A stretch of 64,000 nt of DNA from Flavobacteriaceae bacterium (lineage in GTDB: Bacteria > Bacteroidota > Bacteroidia > Flavobacteriales > Flavobacteriaceae): NCBI GenBank assembly GCA_018608625.1, contig JABAZC010000058.1:1-64000 (forward strand), written 5' to 3'. This document shows positions 16,823 to 26,265 of this stretch, in pieces; position 1 is the first letter of the stretch; every line of letters starts with the position of its first letter. The notes beneath the pieces were generated by a model. It was not told the DNA's origin. It did no database searches and saw only the letters and a program-made list of their open reading frames with translations. Both the position numbers and the translations under genes were made by a program.

Positions 16823-18034
16823 TTATTTTGACAGCTGTTGTGCGGCAATAAAAGCACTGGTCCAAGCATTTTGAAAGTTAAAGCCTCCAGTAACGGCATC
16901 TATATTGAGGACTTCGCCAGCAAAAAATAAATTCTTATAATGCTTACTTTCAAAATTCTTAAAGTTAACTCCTCTAAGCTCAACCCCGCCCGCTGTTACA
17001 AACTCCTCTTTGAATGTGCTTTTTCCGTCAACGTTAAAAACGGCTTGCGTTAATTGACATGCAAGCGCTTGGATTTTATCTTTATTCACATCTGCCCATC
17101 GAAGATCCGCTTGAATTTCAGAGGCTAACACCAACTGTTCCCATAACCTTTTGGGTAATTTAAATTGAGTCGATTTTAAGATTGTTTTTTTAGGTGATTC
17201 TTTTTTTGTTTCCAACAGTTGCGCTACACAGTCCAACAGTGTTTTCTTGACGAAATTAACTTGAATTTGAAATTTATATTTTTTTTCAGCTAATTCTATA
17301 GCGCCATAAGCCGACAGTTTAAGAATTGATGGAGCACTTAAGCCCGCATGTGTGACTAATAAAGGACCTTCAGATTCCAAATGACTACCCACAACAGAAA
17401 TATGGACATCATTTGCGACCAGTCCAGGAATTGTTTTAAGGCGCTGATCTTTGATGTTAAATGTAAATAATGATGGTACTGGAGAAACCACCTCATGCCC
17501 CAAAGTCTCTAATAGCTTCCAAACCTTAGGGTTACTTCCAGTAGCAACTAAGAGTTTAGCTGCTGTAAAAACCCCTTTGGTTGTTTCTAACTTCCAATAA
17601 TCATTTTCATAGTTAAGGCCTTGAACCGAATGGTTTAATAAAACCTTTATTTTATATTTTTTCACCTCTTCTAAAAAACAATCTATAATTGTTTGAGATG
17701 AGTTTGACTCTGGAAAAACTCGGCCATCCTCTTCGATTTTCAAGCGCACATCCCTCTCTTCAAACCAAGCCATTGTATCGCCTGTCATATAGGTGTGAAA
17801 TGGACCCCGTAATTCTTTTTCTCCTCTTGGATAATTTAGAACCAGTTCTTGTGGACTAAATTCTGCATGGGTCACATTGCAACGACCACCACCCGAGATT
17901 TTAACCTTCGACAACACGTTGGACCCACGTTCTAAAATAGCTATTTTAAGATTTGGATTTAGAATAGCTGTATTGATCGCTGCAAAAAAACCTGCTGCAC
18001 CTCCACCTACAATTAAAACGTCGTATTTATTCAC
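16823..18034 (-). CDS. HI0933-family NAD(P)/FAD-dependent oxidoreductase
   Basis: 403 residues with a GTG start. FAD dinucleotide-binding motif at the N-terminus (VLIVGGGAAGFFAA), then KISGGGRCNVTH and, near the C-terminus, FFAGEVLNIDAVTGGFNFQ, all signatures of the HI0933/YhiN flavoproteins. Their physiological substrate is not established. It heads the minus-strand group leading into the mevalonate genes, beginning just downstream of the tRNA-Leu terminator. Confidence 0.88.
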   Translation of the reverse strand: MNKYDVLIVGGGAAGFFAAINTAILNPNLKIAILERGSNVLSKVKISGGGRCNVTHAEFSPQELVLNYPRGEKELRGPFHTYMTGDTMAWFEERDVRLKIEEDGRVFPESNSSQTIIDCFLEEVKKYKIKVLLNHSVQGLNYENDYWKLETTKGVFTAAKLLVATGSNPKVWKLLETLGHEVVSPVPSLFTFNIKDQRLKTIPGLVANDVHISVVGSHLESEGPLLVTHAGLSAPSILKLSAYGAIELAEKKYKFQIQVNFVKKTLLDCVAQLLETKKESPKKTILKSTQFKLPKRLWEQLVLASEIQADLRWADVNKDKIQALACQLTQAVFNVDGKSTFKEEFVTAGGVELRGVNFKNFESKHYKNLFFAGEVLNIDAVTGGFNFQNAWTSAFIAAQQLSK

Positions 18035-18047
18035 TTGATAAAAGTAT

Positions 18048-18077
18048 AAAAAAAAAGCCTCTCATTTTGAGAAGCTT
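18048..18077 (-). terminator. Intrinsic terminator of tRNA-Leu
   Basis: On the minus strand a 10-bp stem (arms 18068-18077 and 18055-18064, with one G-U pair) and a 3-base loop is followed by nine T residues (A at 18048-18056 on the plus strand). Located 13 bases past the 3' end of the tRNA. Confidence 0.8.
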
Positions 18078-18090
18078 CATTTTTGTTTAG

Positions 18091-18172
18091 TGCGGGCGGG
18101 GAGACTCGAACTCCCACACCTCGCGGCACTAGATCCTAAGTCTAGCGTGTCTACCAATTCCACCACGCCCGC
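18091..18172 (-). tRNA. tRNA-Leu (anticodon UAG)
   Basis: An 82-base class II tRNA with a 7-bp acceptor stem (GCGGGCG/CGCCCGC), a D-arm with TTGGTAGA, anticodon loop CTTAGGA (anticodon TAG, reads CUN codons), a long variable arm (TGCCGCGAGGTG) and T-arm GGGAGTTCGAGTCTCCC. Discriminator base A; the CCA end is not encoded. It has its own promoter and terminator. Confidence 0.96.
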
Positions 18173-18195
18173 TAAACATTCTTTTAATAGGGACG

Positions 18196-18225
18196 CAAAT
18201 ATAAACAATAGTTTATAAATACAAA
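18196..18225 (-). promoter_or_regulatory. Promoter of tRNA-Leu (TTTG-N18-TATATTTG)
   Basis: A full Bacteroidota promoter on the minus strand: -33 TTTG (18222-18225), an 18-base spacer and -7 TATATTTG (18196-18203), 24 bases before the first tRNA base. Confidence 0.8.
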
Positions 18226-18252
18226 TAGTACTTACAGAAATTTATTTGGCAG

Positions 18253-18260
18253 TATTTTTG
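18253..18260 (+). promoter_or_regulatory. -7 promoter box (TATTTTTG) of the dipeptidase
   Basis: Exact TAnnTTTG match 28 bases before the dipeptidase ATG, divergent from the tRNA promoter. Confidence 0.55.
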
Positions 18261-18288
18261 TAAATTTACACTCACAAATTTTCAAATC

Positions 18289-19683
18289 ATGAATTCACTT
18301 AACCCTTACCTAGATACTAATAAAGACCGTTTCATCAATGAGCTATTCGAACTGCTAAAAATTCCTTCTGTTAGCGCCGACTCGGCCTATAGTAAAGATG
18401 TTTTTAAGGCCGCCGATTTCGTTGCTTCTAGCTTAAAAACTGCCGGCTGTGATTCGGTAGAGATTTGTCAAACTAAAGGGTTTCCTATTGTTTATGGCGA
18501 GAAATTAATCGACCCAAGCCTCCCAACTATTTTAGTTTATGGTCATTACGATGTACAACCCGCAGATCCGATTGATCTTTGGGATGCTCCAGCGTTTGAG
18601 CCAATTATTAAAAAAACCGATTTACACCCTGAAGGTGCCATTTTTGCTCGAGGCGCTTGTGATGATAAAGGACAAATGTATATGCATGTCAAAGCACTAG
18701 AGTTTATGACCTCTACAGGCCAGCTGCCATGTAATGTTAAGTTTATGATTGAAGGTGAAGAAGAAGTGGGTAGTGATAACTTGGCTGATTTTGTAAAAAA
18801 CAATACTACAAAACTAAAAAATGATGTCATCCTAATTTCTGATACAGGCATGATAGCAAAAGACACACCTTCAATTACCACAGGTCTAAGAGGTTTGAGT
18901 TATGTAGAAGTAGAGGTGACTGGACCAAATAGAGACTTGCATTCAGGTATTTATGGGGGAGCCGTAGCGAACCCAATTAATGTTTTAGCAAAAATGATTG
19001 CATCACTTCATGATGAAAATAACCACATAACGATTCCCGGGTTTTATGATAAGGTTGAAGACTTATCATATCAGGAGCGTGAAGAAATGGCTAAAGCTCC
19101 CTTTTTAATAGAAGCATATAAAGACGCTTTAAAAATTAATGCGGTCTACGGAGAAAAAGGATACACTACAAACGAACGAAATTCAATTCGTCCAACCTTG
19201 GATGTTAATGGGATCTGGGGTGGCTATATAGGCGAAGGAGCCAAAACGGTTATTGCGAGTAAGGCCTATGCTAAAATTTCCATGCGTTTAGTACCTAACC
19301 AGGACTGTCATGAGATCACTTCCCTTTTTAAAAGTCATTTTGAAAGCATTGCCCCTGAAGGCGTGACGATCAAAGTAACGCCACATCATGGCGGACAAGG
19401 TTATGTAACGCCCATAGACAATATTGGATACAAAGCCGCTTCAATGGCCTACAAAGATACATTTGGAAAATCGCCAATTCCTCAAAGAGGCGGTGGAAGT
19501 ATACCTATTGTGGCTTTATTTGAAAAAGAATTAAAAAGCAAGACCATTTTAATGGGTTTCGGTCTGGATAGTGATGCGATTCACTCCCCTAACGAACATT
19601 TTGGTCTTTTTAATTATTTTAAGGGGATAGAGACGATTCCACTATTTTATAAATACTTCACAGAACTTCAATCTAAAATATAA
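18289..19683 (+). CDS. M20-family dipeptidase
   Basis: 464 residues without a signal peptide, so cytoplasmic. Di-zinc motifs of the M20A/CNDP-type dipeptidases are visible: VYGHYDVQPAD (His, Asp), RGACDDKGQ (bridging Asp), EGEEEVGS (general base Glu and ligand), LISDTGM and, near the C-terminus, GLDSDAIHSPNEHF (His). It hydrolyses dipeptides to free amino acids. Single gene with its own promoter. Unlike the M20 enzyme at 306-1574 it has the larger dimerisation domain and no export signal. Confidence 0.92.
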   Translation: MNSLNPYLDTNKDRFINELFELLKIPSVSADSAYSKDVFKAADFVASSLKTAGCDSVEICQTKGFPIVYGEKLIDPSLPTILVYGHYDVQPADPIDLWDAPAFEPIIKKTDLHPEGAIFARGACDDKGQMYMHVKALEFMTSTGQLPCNVKFMIEGEEEVGSDNLADFVKNNTTKLKNDVILISDTGMIAKDTPSITTGLRGLSYVEVEVTGPNRDLHSGIYGGAVANPINVLAKMIASLHDENNHITIPGFYDKVEDLSYQEREEMAKAPFLIEAYKDALKINAVYGEKGYTTNERNSIRPTLDVNGIWGGYIGEGAKTVIASKAYAKISMRLVPNQDCHEITSLFKSHFESIAPEGVTIKVTPHHGGQGYVTPIDNIGYKAASMAYKDTFGKSPIPQRGGGSIPIVALFEKELKSKTILMGFGLDSDAIHSPNEHFGLFNYFKGIETIPLFYKYFTELQSKI

Positions 19684-19716
19684 TGCAACACCTGATTTAA
19701 ATAAAACAAAAGCGTT

Positions 19717-21075
19717 CTATTTATCAATTACAATTTGCTGTGAAAAAATGTTTTGACCTTGAGTTAGCTGTATTAAATAGATCCCATTTGAAAACTTGCT
19801 AATATCAAGTTTAGTAAGCTTTTTAGAAATCGGTTTTTCAATTAGATTTTTACCTTCAATTGAAAATAAATATACGGTCAAATCCTTCGTGAATGGGTAT
19901 TCAATATTTAATATTGACATGGCAGGATTTGGGTGAATTTTCACCTTCTCTAATGGATTTAATTCTTCAACTCCTAGAGTAGTGAAATCTAAACAAGCAC
20001 TAAATTCACTACAAGAGCCTAGCGTAATCTCTACTGAATAACGACCCTCAACTTCAGGTGCAAATGACTGATTGACTTGTCCTACTAAAGGAAGATTCGT
20101 GTCGCAATCAAACCATTGATAGGTTCCGTTTTCAGAGTTTGATGTTAATTGTGTACCAGTTGTGGCTACTGTGTTATCAATAGACACTAAGCCTCCTTTA
20201 AAAACCATATACGACATTATTAATTTTGATAACTCATGATAATACGGCATATTCAATGTATTCACTCTGTCGCCTGAAGAATGATAGTAAGGAGTTTGAT
20301 CGTTGTTGGCCCAAGATTCTCCAACTAAAACGGCAGAGTATCCTTGATTCCAAAATTTAGCGTGATCACTATCTGGAGTTCCTGGATTGACAACATTTGC
20401 ATTTAAATTAAATTCATGTTCTGTCAAAAGACTTAATAGATCGTCTTTAATCGCTATAGAATTGGCTATTGGCCGCACGTCTATATCAAAACCATTATCA
20501 TTGTCACCATCATACCCCATCATATCAATATTTAGAACCCCTAAAATAGTTTCACCATTCGTCTGAGCTAAAGTCGCGTAATGTTCCGCACCTAAAAGGC
20601 CTATCTCTTCTTCGTCCCATAAGGCATATACTAAGGTGTTTTCCATACATTGAGTCGACAAAATCCTAGCAATTTCCAAAATTGCAGCAACTCCTGAAGC
20701 ATTGTCATCAGCACAATAATCGGCTACCGAATCATAGTGTGCGCAAATAATATAAATACCACTTGGGTTCGTTTGACCTAGCTGGGTGGCAACTATATTT
20801 CGACCGTTAGCGTTAAAGGGCTGATCGTTAACCGTCAGATTATTCATTGCACTAAATCGTTCAGCCAAATAATCTGCTGCAAGGTCATTAGTAGCCTGAT
20901 TTCTGCTCAATATTGTAACCGATTCTCCTCCTACTATTGTTTCTGTTTCTCCTGTAAATTCTTGAAGTGTTAGGGACATAGAGTTTAAGTCGACCGAATT
21001 TACAATATCTAAAGGGCTTTGTGCGGACACTGAAACTAAAAAGTTAAGACTAAATATTAATAAAAGTGACTTCAT
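19717..21075 (-). CDS. Secreted M28-family aminopeptidase with T9SS sorting domain
   Basis: 452 residues: signal peptide to about residue 19, M28 zinc peptidase domain, and a type A T9SS C-terminal domain (HPNPAMSILNIEYP ... LDISKFSNGIYLIQL). Zinc ligands and catalytic residues: His113-Tyr-Asp115, Asp124 (ADDNASG), Glu156/157 (WDEEEIGL), Asp184 (NIDMMGYD) and His in PDSDHAKFW. It releases N-terminal amino acids from peptides outside the cell. Divergent from nothing; its stop is near the convergent dipeptidase end, a fitting peptide-degradation pair. Confidence 0.92.
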   Translation of the reverse strand: MKSLLLIFSLNFLVSVSAQSPLDIVNSVDLNSMSLTLQEFTGETETIVGGESVTILSRNQATNDLAADYLAERFSAMNNLTVNDQPFNANGRNIVATQLGQTNPSGIYIICAHYDSVADYCADDNASGVAAILEIARILSTQCMENTLVYALWDEEEIGLLGAEHYATLAQTNGETILGVLNIDMMGYDGDNDNGFDIDVRPIANSIAIKDDLLSLLTEHEFNLNANVVNPGTPDSDHAKFWNQGYSAVLVGESWANNDQTPYYHSSGDRVNTLNMPYYHELSKLIMSYMVFKGGLVSIDNTVATTGTQLTSNSENGTYQWFDCDTNLPLVGQVNQSFAPEVEGRYSVEITLGSCSEFSACLDFTTLGVEELNPLEKVKIHPNPAMSILNIEYPFTKDLTVYLFSIEGKNLIEKPISKKLTKLDISKFSNGIYLIQLTQGQNIFSQQIVIDK

Positions 21076-21087
21076 TCAAATTTTAAA

Positions 21088-21462
21088 TTATTTGTGATTA
21101 ATCAATTGTGTTTTTAACTTTTTTGGCATGTTTTGAACCACCATGGAATAGCTATGGTCGATGAGTTCAAAAATGAATTCTGGAGAAAACCCAGCGGTAC
21201 TTAAATATATGGTGTTCCAATGTTTTTTATTTGAATGAAACCCTGGACGGATTGCATCATAACTGTTTCGTAATTCTAGGGCGTAGTTCGGATCGCATTT
21301 TAAAGTAATAGAGGGAGTCCCTGATTCCCAATCTTCAAGAGGGCAGACCGCAAACACTTTTCCTAGCACCTTAAAAACAAGCGTGGTGTTGTCAAACGGA
21401 AATTCTTCAGAGCTTAGGTCTTTTGTCAAACAAAAAGATTGGATTTTGTCGATTGTAATCAT
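21088..21462 (-). CDS. MmcQ/YjbR-family DNA-binding-like protein
   Basis: 124 residues, the whole of a YjbR/CyaY-like fold: N-terminal CLTKDLSSEEFPFDNTTLVFKV, central ITLKCDPNYALELRNSY and C-terminal NTIYLSTAGFSPEFIFELID. Family members are small double-wing proteins without an agreed function. Its start overlaps the stop of the cyclase-family gene by four bases, so the two are cotranslated. It lies 12 bases before the M28 gene. Confidence 0.85.
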   Translation of the reverse strand: MITIDKIQSFCLTKDLSSEEFPFDNTTLVFKVLGKVFAVCPLEDWESGTPSITLKCDPNYALELRNSYDAIRPGFHSNKKHWNTIYLSTAGFSPEFIFELIDHSYSMVVQNMPKKLKTQLINHK

Positions 21463-22229
21463 TTTTGGTTTGGGAGCTCCTTGTTATATAATTTATATAA
21501 GATAGGCTTGCTAGGGGACGCATCATTTTCAAATGGAGCTATCAAAATATTTAAAATATACTTCCCATCTTTTACCGAATTTGGAACAAAAATAAGTTCC
21601 GTGATGGTCGCATCCAATCGGATTTGACCACCTAAATTCCAAAATGCTTTATGCGCTAACAATTGTCCCTCATCATTTTCTTTATCCACACTAGGCGTAT
21701 CTATTAGTAAATGCTTTACTCCTTTTTCTCTTAAATAAATAGCCGCAGATTCCGTTAAATAAGTGGGGTTAGTGTTTGAATATTGCTTACTTAATTTATC
21801 TTTTGTATTGGGAAGTGTTCTAATGATAATTGCTTCTCTTTTTTTATTACCTATCGCATAACGAAGTTGCTTTTCGGAAACAATAAAGTCTCCATTAAAC
21901 AACTCAGGTACAATGGTGATAACTTCCGCTACAAATAAAAACTGTGTTAAACAGTCATTTATAGTATGGACTTCTTTTGTGATATGGCCGACACATTCTG
22001 TATGTGTTCCATGCGCATGCGGATTAAACTCGATCGTGTTAAAATTAACGGCAGCACCTTCATTAACACTAACAACTCCCTCTTCGACCACTGTGGGATA
22101 TATTTTAGGCGGTGGTAAATACCACGCATTCACATTGTCTTTGGACGCTCTTAACGGAATTGATATATCTAAAGGTTGGTCGATGTATATGGTGTACGTT
22201 CGACTGTTCACGTGAATCACTGCTTTCAT
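21459..22229 (-). CDS. Cyclase-family (kynurenine formamidase-like) metal hydrolase
   Basis: 256 residues. The family's metal motif HxGTHxDxPxH appears as HAHGTHTECVGH, with Asp replaced by Glu and Pro-x-His replaced by Val-Gly-His. Other family segments are LDISIPLR near the start and LLIDTPSVDKENDEGQLLAHKAFW. KynB-like enzymes open N-formylkynurenine or related amides. No kynurenine genes are nearby, so the substrate is open. Followed by the MmcQ/YjbR gene with a four-base overlap. Confidence 0.8.
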   Translation of the reverse strand: MKAVIHVNSRTYTIYIDQPLDISIPLRASKDNVNAWYLPPPKIYPTVVEEGVVSVNEGAAVNFNTIEFNPHAHGTHTECVGHITKEVHTINDCLTQFLFVAEVITIVPELFNGDFIVSEKQLRYAIGNKKREAIIIRTLPNTKDKLSKQYSNTNPTYLTESAAIYLREKGVKHLLIDTPSVDKENDEGQLLAHKAFWNLGGQIRLDATITELIFVPNSVKDGKYILNILIAPFENDASPSKPILYKLYNKELPNQK

Positions 22230-22262
22230 AGAATATACTTTGTGTAAATTTAATAAATTTGG

Positions 22263-23387
22263 TTAGACTAAAAATAATTCGGAGGCAATTCCGTCAGAAA
22301 GAAATTTGCCGATAGTCGTAATTTTTAAATGCTGGTCTTCAATCACAAGAAAATCTGATGCTACTAATTTCTTAGCGTTTTCAAGAAGCTGATTTTTAAT
22401 TTTAATCCCGTATTCGGTTTCTATTTTTTGGAGAGAGACACCCCATATAGTTCGTAATCCCGTCATTACATATTCGTTAAATCTATTTTCAATGGACAGA
22501 ATTTCTGACTCAGAAGGCAAGACGGAGGCTTCTATGGATTTGATATACTTAGAGTTGTTTGCTATATTCCAGCTTCTTTTTTTTCCGTCAAAGGAATGCG
22601 CTGATGGACCGACCCCTAAATAAGGCTTCCCCAGCCAGTAACTAGTATTATGTTTAGAGAAATACCCAGGGCTTCCAAAGCTACAAGTTTCGTAGTGAAT
22701 TAGACCTTGTTGTGAGGTTTCCTCGATTAGAACTTTAAAATGCTGTGCCGCTAACTCATCATCCATGGGTGGATGGCATCCCTTTTTGATGAAATGCTCT
22801 AATACTGTTTGGGGCTCCACCGTCATAGCGTAGCAGGATAGGTGTTTGACTCCAAAACTGAAAGCAGTTTGTAAATTATGACTCCAAAGTTCAACTGTCA
22901 TGGCGGGCATTCCGTAAATTAAATCAATCGTGATATTATCAAAATATGAAGCAGCAATTTTTAAACATTGTTTAGCCTCCTCGGAATCGTGAGCTCGATT
23001 CATGGATACTAAATCCGAATCATGAAAGGATTGTATCCCAATACTCAGTCGATTAATACGAGTTTTTGAGAGAGCTATTATGGTGTCTGAATCTAGATCA
23101 TCTGGATTGGCTTCTAATGTGACTTCAGGGTTAATAGAAACATTGTAAATATCATAAATAACATCAAGGATTATTGATAATTCGGAAACTTCTAAAACAG
23201 TTGGCGTTCCACCTCCAAAGTAAATAGTTTGAATTTCTTTAGTGGAATATTCATAACTCCGAAGCTTAAGCTCTTGACAAACCGCTTTAATAAAAGACAA
23301 TTTTGAGTTTTGATTTGTAGAAAAGTGAAAGTTACAATAGTGACATGCTTTTTTACAAAATGGTATATGAATATAGATGCCTGACAC
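22263..23387 (-). CDS. hemW: HemW-type radical SAM protein (coproporphyrinogen oxidase-like heme chaperone)
   Basis: 374 residues. Radical SAM cluster cysteines Cys11, Cys15 and Cys18 (CKKACHYC), typical of HemW; IYFGGGTPTVL and SIGIQSFHDSDL follow. It lacks the extra N-terminal segment and the conserved residues of oxygen-independent coproporphyrinogen oxidase HemN, so heme insertion or trafficking is the likelier role. C-terminal HemN_C domain is present. Length matches HemW. Confidence 0.9.
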   Translation of the reverse strand: MSGIYIHIPFCKKACHYCNFHFSTNQNSKLSFIKAVCQELKLRSYEYSTKEIQTIYFGGGTPTVLEVSELSIILDVIYDIYNVSINPEVTLEANPDDLDSDTIIALSKTRINRLSIGIQSFHDSDLVSMNRAHDSEEAKQCLKIAASYFDNITIDLIYGMPAMTVELWSHNLQTAFSFGVKHLSCYAMTVEPQTVLEHFIKKGCHPPMDDELAAQHFKVLIEETSQQGLIHYETCSFGSPGYFSKHNTSYWLGKPYLGVGPSAHSFDGKKRSWNIANNSKYIKSIEASVLPSESEILSIENRFNEYVMTGLRTIWGVSLQKIETEYGIKIKNQLLENAKKLVASDFLVIEDQHLKITTIGKFLSDGIASELFLV

Positions 23388-23492
23388 TAGTGTATGATTT
23401 TTGATTAAAGTAAAGGCTTAACACCTAATAAATATTGAACGGTTTGACTTAGTGATCGATGAGATTAATTTTAATACGAATCTCTGGGAATA

Positions 23493-24047
23493 TTACTTTT
23501 TAACGCGACTTTCATTTTGCTTTACAAAAGCACCCCAGCCTGAGTAACTTTTACCTCCTGTGACTTTACCTCTGTTATAAAAATGACAAACAGCAGCCGC
23601 TAATCCGTCAGTTGAGTCGAGATTTTTAGGAAGCTCTTTTAAGTCTAAAAGGCTTTGGAGCATTTTAGCTACTTGCTCTTTACTGGCATTTCCATTGCCT
23701 GTAATTGCCATTTTAATTTTTTTAGGCGCATACTCAGTTATTGGAATTTCTCTAGAAAGCCCTGCTGCCATAGCAACACCCTGTGCCCTTCCGAGCTTTA
23801 GCATACTCTGCACATTTTTTCCAAAAAATGGGGCCTCAATCGCAATTTCATCAGGATGATATGTGTCGATTAGTTCTATGGTACGCTCAAAGATCAGTTT
23901 AAGTTTTAGATAATGGTCATCATATTTTTGAAGTAATAACTCATTCAATTGTAAAAACTGCATAGACTTACCTGTCACTTTAATTAGCCCAAATCCCATG
24001 ATGGTGGTTCCGGGGTCTATACCTAATATGATTTTATCTTCAGCCAT
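23493..24047 (-). CDS. ruvC: Holliday junction endonuclease RuvC
   Basis: 184 residues. Catalytic acidic residues: Asp11 (ILGIDPGTTIMGFG), Glu71 (AIEAPFFGKN) and the C-terminal STDGLAAAVCH. RuvC resolves Holliday junctions during recombination repair as a dimer. Start overlaps the stop of the upstream lipoprotein gene by one base. ruvA and ruvB are not in the window. Confidence 0.95.
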   Translation of the reverse strand: MAEDKIILGIDPGTTIMGFGLIKVTGKSMQFLQLNELLLQKYDDHYLKLKLIFERTIELIDTYHPDEIAIEAPFFGKNVQSMLKLGRAQGVAMAAGLSREIPITEYAPKKIKMAITGNGNASKEQVAKMLQSLLDLKELPKNLDSTDGLAAAVCHFYNRGKVTGGKSYSGWGAFVKQNESRVKK

Positions 24048-24523
24048 TATTTTACAACTAATATTAGTGGAATCTGAAAGGCCGCCTGAACTTGCTGACT
24101 CCTTTTAATTGCGGGATAAAGCTTTGGTAAACTTGCCAAGCTATTACCAATAATGGAATCTAAGTGTGGGATTTGATCTTGTGTTAATGCTTGTGATTGA
24201 ATATAGGAAATATTAATATTTCCTATATTTGTGACTAAAAAATCCATCAAAATAGTGTCACTTACCTTTTGATTCACTACCAACTCATTAGCTTGGAAAT
24301 AATTAGAAATATGCATCACGACCGTTTGCTCAAAACAGCTTTTGGTTTCTTGAAAATCAATAGAGGCATCACAGGTTTCGAAAGTTGGGTAACGATCTAG
24401 TTCATTCCACTTAAACGTTTTTAATTCTTCAATTAAAATAGTTTCAGAGTTTAGCTTCTTTTTCTCAAAATAATTACATGAAAAAAAAGAACCAAAAAAC
24501 ATCAAAATAAACAAATACTTCAT
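24047..24523 (-). CDS. Small lipoprotein with TonB C-terminal-like fold
   Basis: 158 residues with a lipoprotein signal (LFILMFFGSFFSCNYF; lipobox Cys16). The second half (VTNIGNINISYIQS ... ASLPKLYPAIKRSQQVQAAF) follows the pattern of TonB C-terminal-like domains, including the LP..PA motif. It has no Pro-rich linker or energising membrane anchor, so it is not a normal TonB. Cotranscribed with ruvC by overlap. Function unknown. Confidence 0.6.
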   Translation of the reverse strand: MKYLFILMFFGSFFSCNYFEKKKLNSETILIEELKTFKWNELDRYPTFETCDASIDFQETKSCFEQTVVMHISNYFQANELVVNQKVSDTILMDFLVTNIGNINISYIQSQALTQDQIPHLDSIIGNSLASLPKLYPAIKRSQQVQAAFQIPLILVVK

Positions 24524-24597
24524 AGAATCGTATGAGACTATAAAATTACAATTTTTTATTTTTTAAACACAACCCTGCGTAAACTATTACAAAAAGA

Positions 24598-26208
24598 CTA
24601 AACAGATTTTGGTCCGCCGTCTAATATTTCTGTGTTGGCATAACTTTCAAACTTTTTGAAGTTATCACTGAAAGATTTTGCTAATTTATAAGCTGTTTCA
24701 TAAAATGCTTTATCATTTTTCCATGTCTTGCGTGGACTCAAAAATTCTGTGGGTACATTGGGGCACACCCTCGGCTGAAAGACTCCAAATACAGAATGAA
24801 TATGGTAGTTGTCCTTATTGGTAGCTTCTAATGACCCATCTATAGCAGCATTAATCATCGCCCGTGTATACGACAACTTCATGCGAGTCCCTATACCATA
24901 AGGGCCTCCAGTCCAGCCTGTATTAACTAGCCAAACATTAACGCCGGAGGACTTCATTTTAGCACTTAACATTTCTGCGTATTTTGTTGGATGTAAGGGC
25001 ATAAAAGGAGCCCCAAAACAAGCAGAAAAACTAGGTACCGGTTCGGTAACACCTGCTTCGGTCCCGGCAACTTTAGCTGTATACCCAGATATAAAATGAT
25101 ACGCCGCTTGACCTGGATTTAACTTTGATATTGGAGGAAGAACCCCAAAAGCATCAGCAGTAAGAAAGAATATATTTTTAGGATTTTCTCCTATAGAATT
25201 TGGCTGAATGTTTTCGATAAAATCAAGGGGATAACTAACACGAGTATTTGGAGTAATAGATGTATCCGAGTAGTCTACCTCTCCGTGAACATCTATAATC
25301 ACATTTTCAAGAATAGCTCCTTTTTTGATGGCTGAAAAAATTTCTGGTTCACTACTATTCGATAAATTAATGACCTTAGCATAACAGCCGCCTTCAAAAT
25401 TAAAGATAGTGTTTTCAGCAGTCCAACCATGCTCATCATCACCAATTAGTTGGCGTGTTTTATCCGTAGATAAAGTGGTTTTTCCAGTCCCTGAAAGGCC
25501 AAAAAATATGGCAGTATCCCCTTCTGGCCCTACATTGGCACTACAGTGCATTGGAAGGGTGTTTTTGAAAACAGGAAGTATAAAATTTAGCGCCGAAAAT
25601 ATACCTTTTTTAATTTCTCCTGTATAGCCAGTCCCTCCAATAAGAGCTATCTTCTTAGTAAAGTTTAAAATGGCAAAGTTATGCTGACGCGTAGCATCTA
25701 ATTCTGGGTCTGCCTTGAACCCAGGGGCATTGATCACTGTCCATTCAGGCTCGAAGCCTTCTAATTCGGAGTCTGTTGGCCTTAGAAACATATTATATGC
25801 AAAATAATTACTCCATGGATGTTCGTTAATTACACGAATATTAGTTCGATATCTAGGGTCTGAGCACGCATAAGAATCTCTTACAAATAATTCTTTATGA
25901 CTTAGATAAGCAGTGACTTTATCGTAGAGCAAATCAAAGTTCTCAATAGAAAATGGGATGTTAACATCCCCCCACCAAACACGGTCTTTAGTAATTGTGT
26001 CTTTTACAATAAAACGATCTTTTGGAGAACGGCCAGTAAACTCCCCTGTTCGTATTGCCAAGGCTCCTGTTTTGGTTTCTACACCCTGTTTGTTATTAAC
26101 TACGCACTCATGCAATTCAGTTGCTGATAGCTGATAATTAACTTTTTTTGAACTTATAGAATAGGGATTTAACGAAATCGTTTTCGTAACTGAACCAGGA
26201 TATAACAT
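24598..26208 (-). CDS. pckA: Phosphoenolpyruvate carboxykinase (ATP)
   Basis: 536 residues. Motifs: TGEFTGRSPKDRF (substrate loop), FFGLSGTGKTTLSTD (kinase-1a P-loop), IGDDEHGW (kinase-2, metal), and NTRVSYPLDFI. Converts oxaloacetate and ATP to PEP and CO2, the first committed gluconeogenesis step. Single gene; a TACTTTTG promoter box lies 25 bases before the start. Confidence 0.96.
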   Translation of the reverse strand: MLYPGSVTKTISLNPYSISSKKVNYQLSATELHECVVNNKQGVETKTGALAIRTGEFTGRSPKDRFIVKDTITKDRVWWGDVNIPFSIENFDLLYDKVTAYLSHKELFVRDSYACSDPRYRTNIRVINEHPWSNYFAYNMFLRPTDSELEGFEPEWTVINAPGFKADPELDATRQHNFAILNFTKKIALIGGTGYTGEIKKGIFSALNFILPVFKNTLPMHCSANVGPEGDTAIFFGLSGTGKTTLSTDKTRQLIGDDEHGWTAENTIFNFEGGCYAKVINLSNSSEPEIFSAIKKGAILENVIIDVHGEVDYSDTSITPNTRVSYPLDFIENIQPNSIGENPKNIFFLTADAFGVLPPISKLNPGQAAYHFISGYTAKVAGTEAGVTEPVPSFSACFGAPFMPLHPTKYAEMLSAKMKSSGVNVWLVNTGWTGGPYGIGTRMKLSYTRAMINAAIDGSLEATNKDNYHIHSVFGVFQPRVCPNVPTEFLSPRKTWKNDKAFYETAYKLAKSFSDNFKKFESYANTEILDGGPKSV

Positions 26209-26232
26209 TTTGTGATAATTTGATTTACATTA

Positions 26233-26240
26233 CAAAAGTA
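26233..26240 (-). promoter_or_regulatory. -7 promoter box (TACTTTTG) of pckA
   Basis: Exact TAnnTTTG match on the minus strand, 24 bases upstream of the pckA ATG. No good TTG at -33. Confidence 0.5.
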
Positions 26241-26265
26241 TTGATTAAAATTAAGACGACCGTAT

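Noticed and set aside
22263..23387. HemN (coproporphyrinogen oxidase) assignment for the radical SAM gene
   Set aside because: Protein begins directly at the cluster motif and has HemW length and C-terminus, so HemW is preferred.
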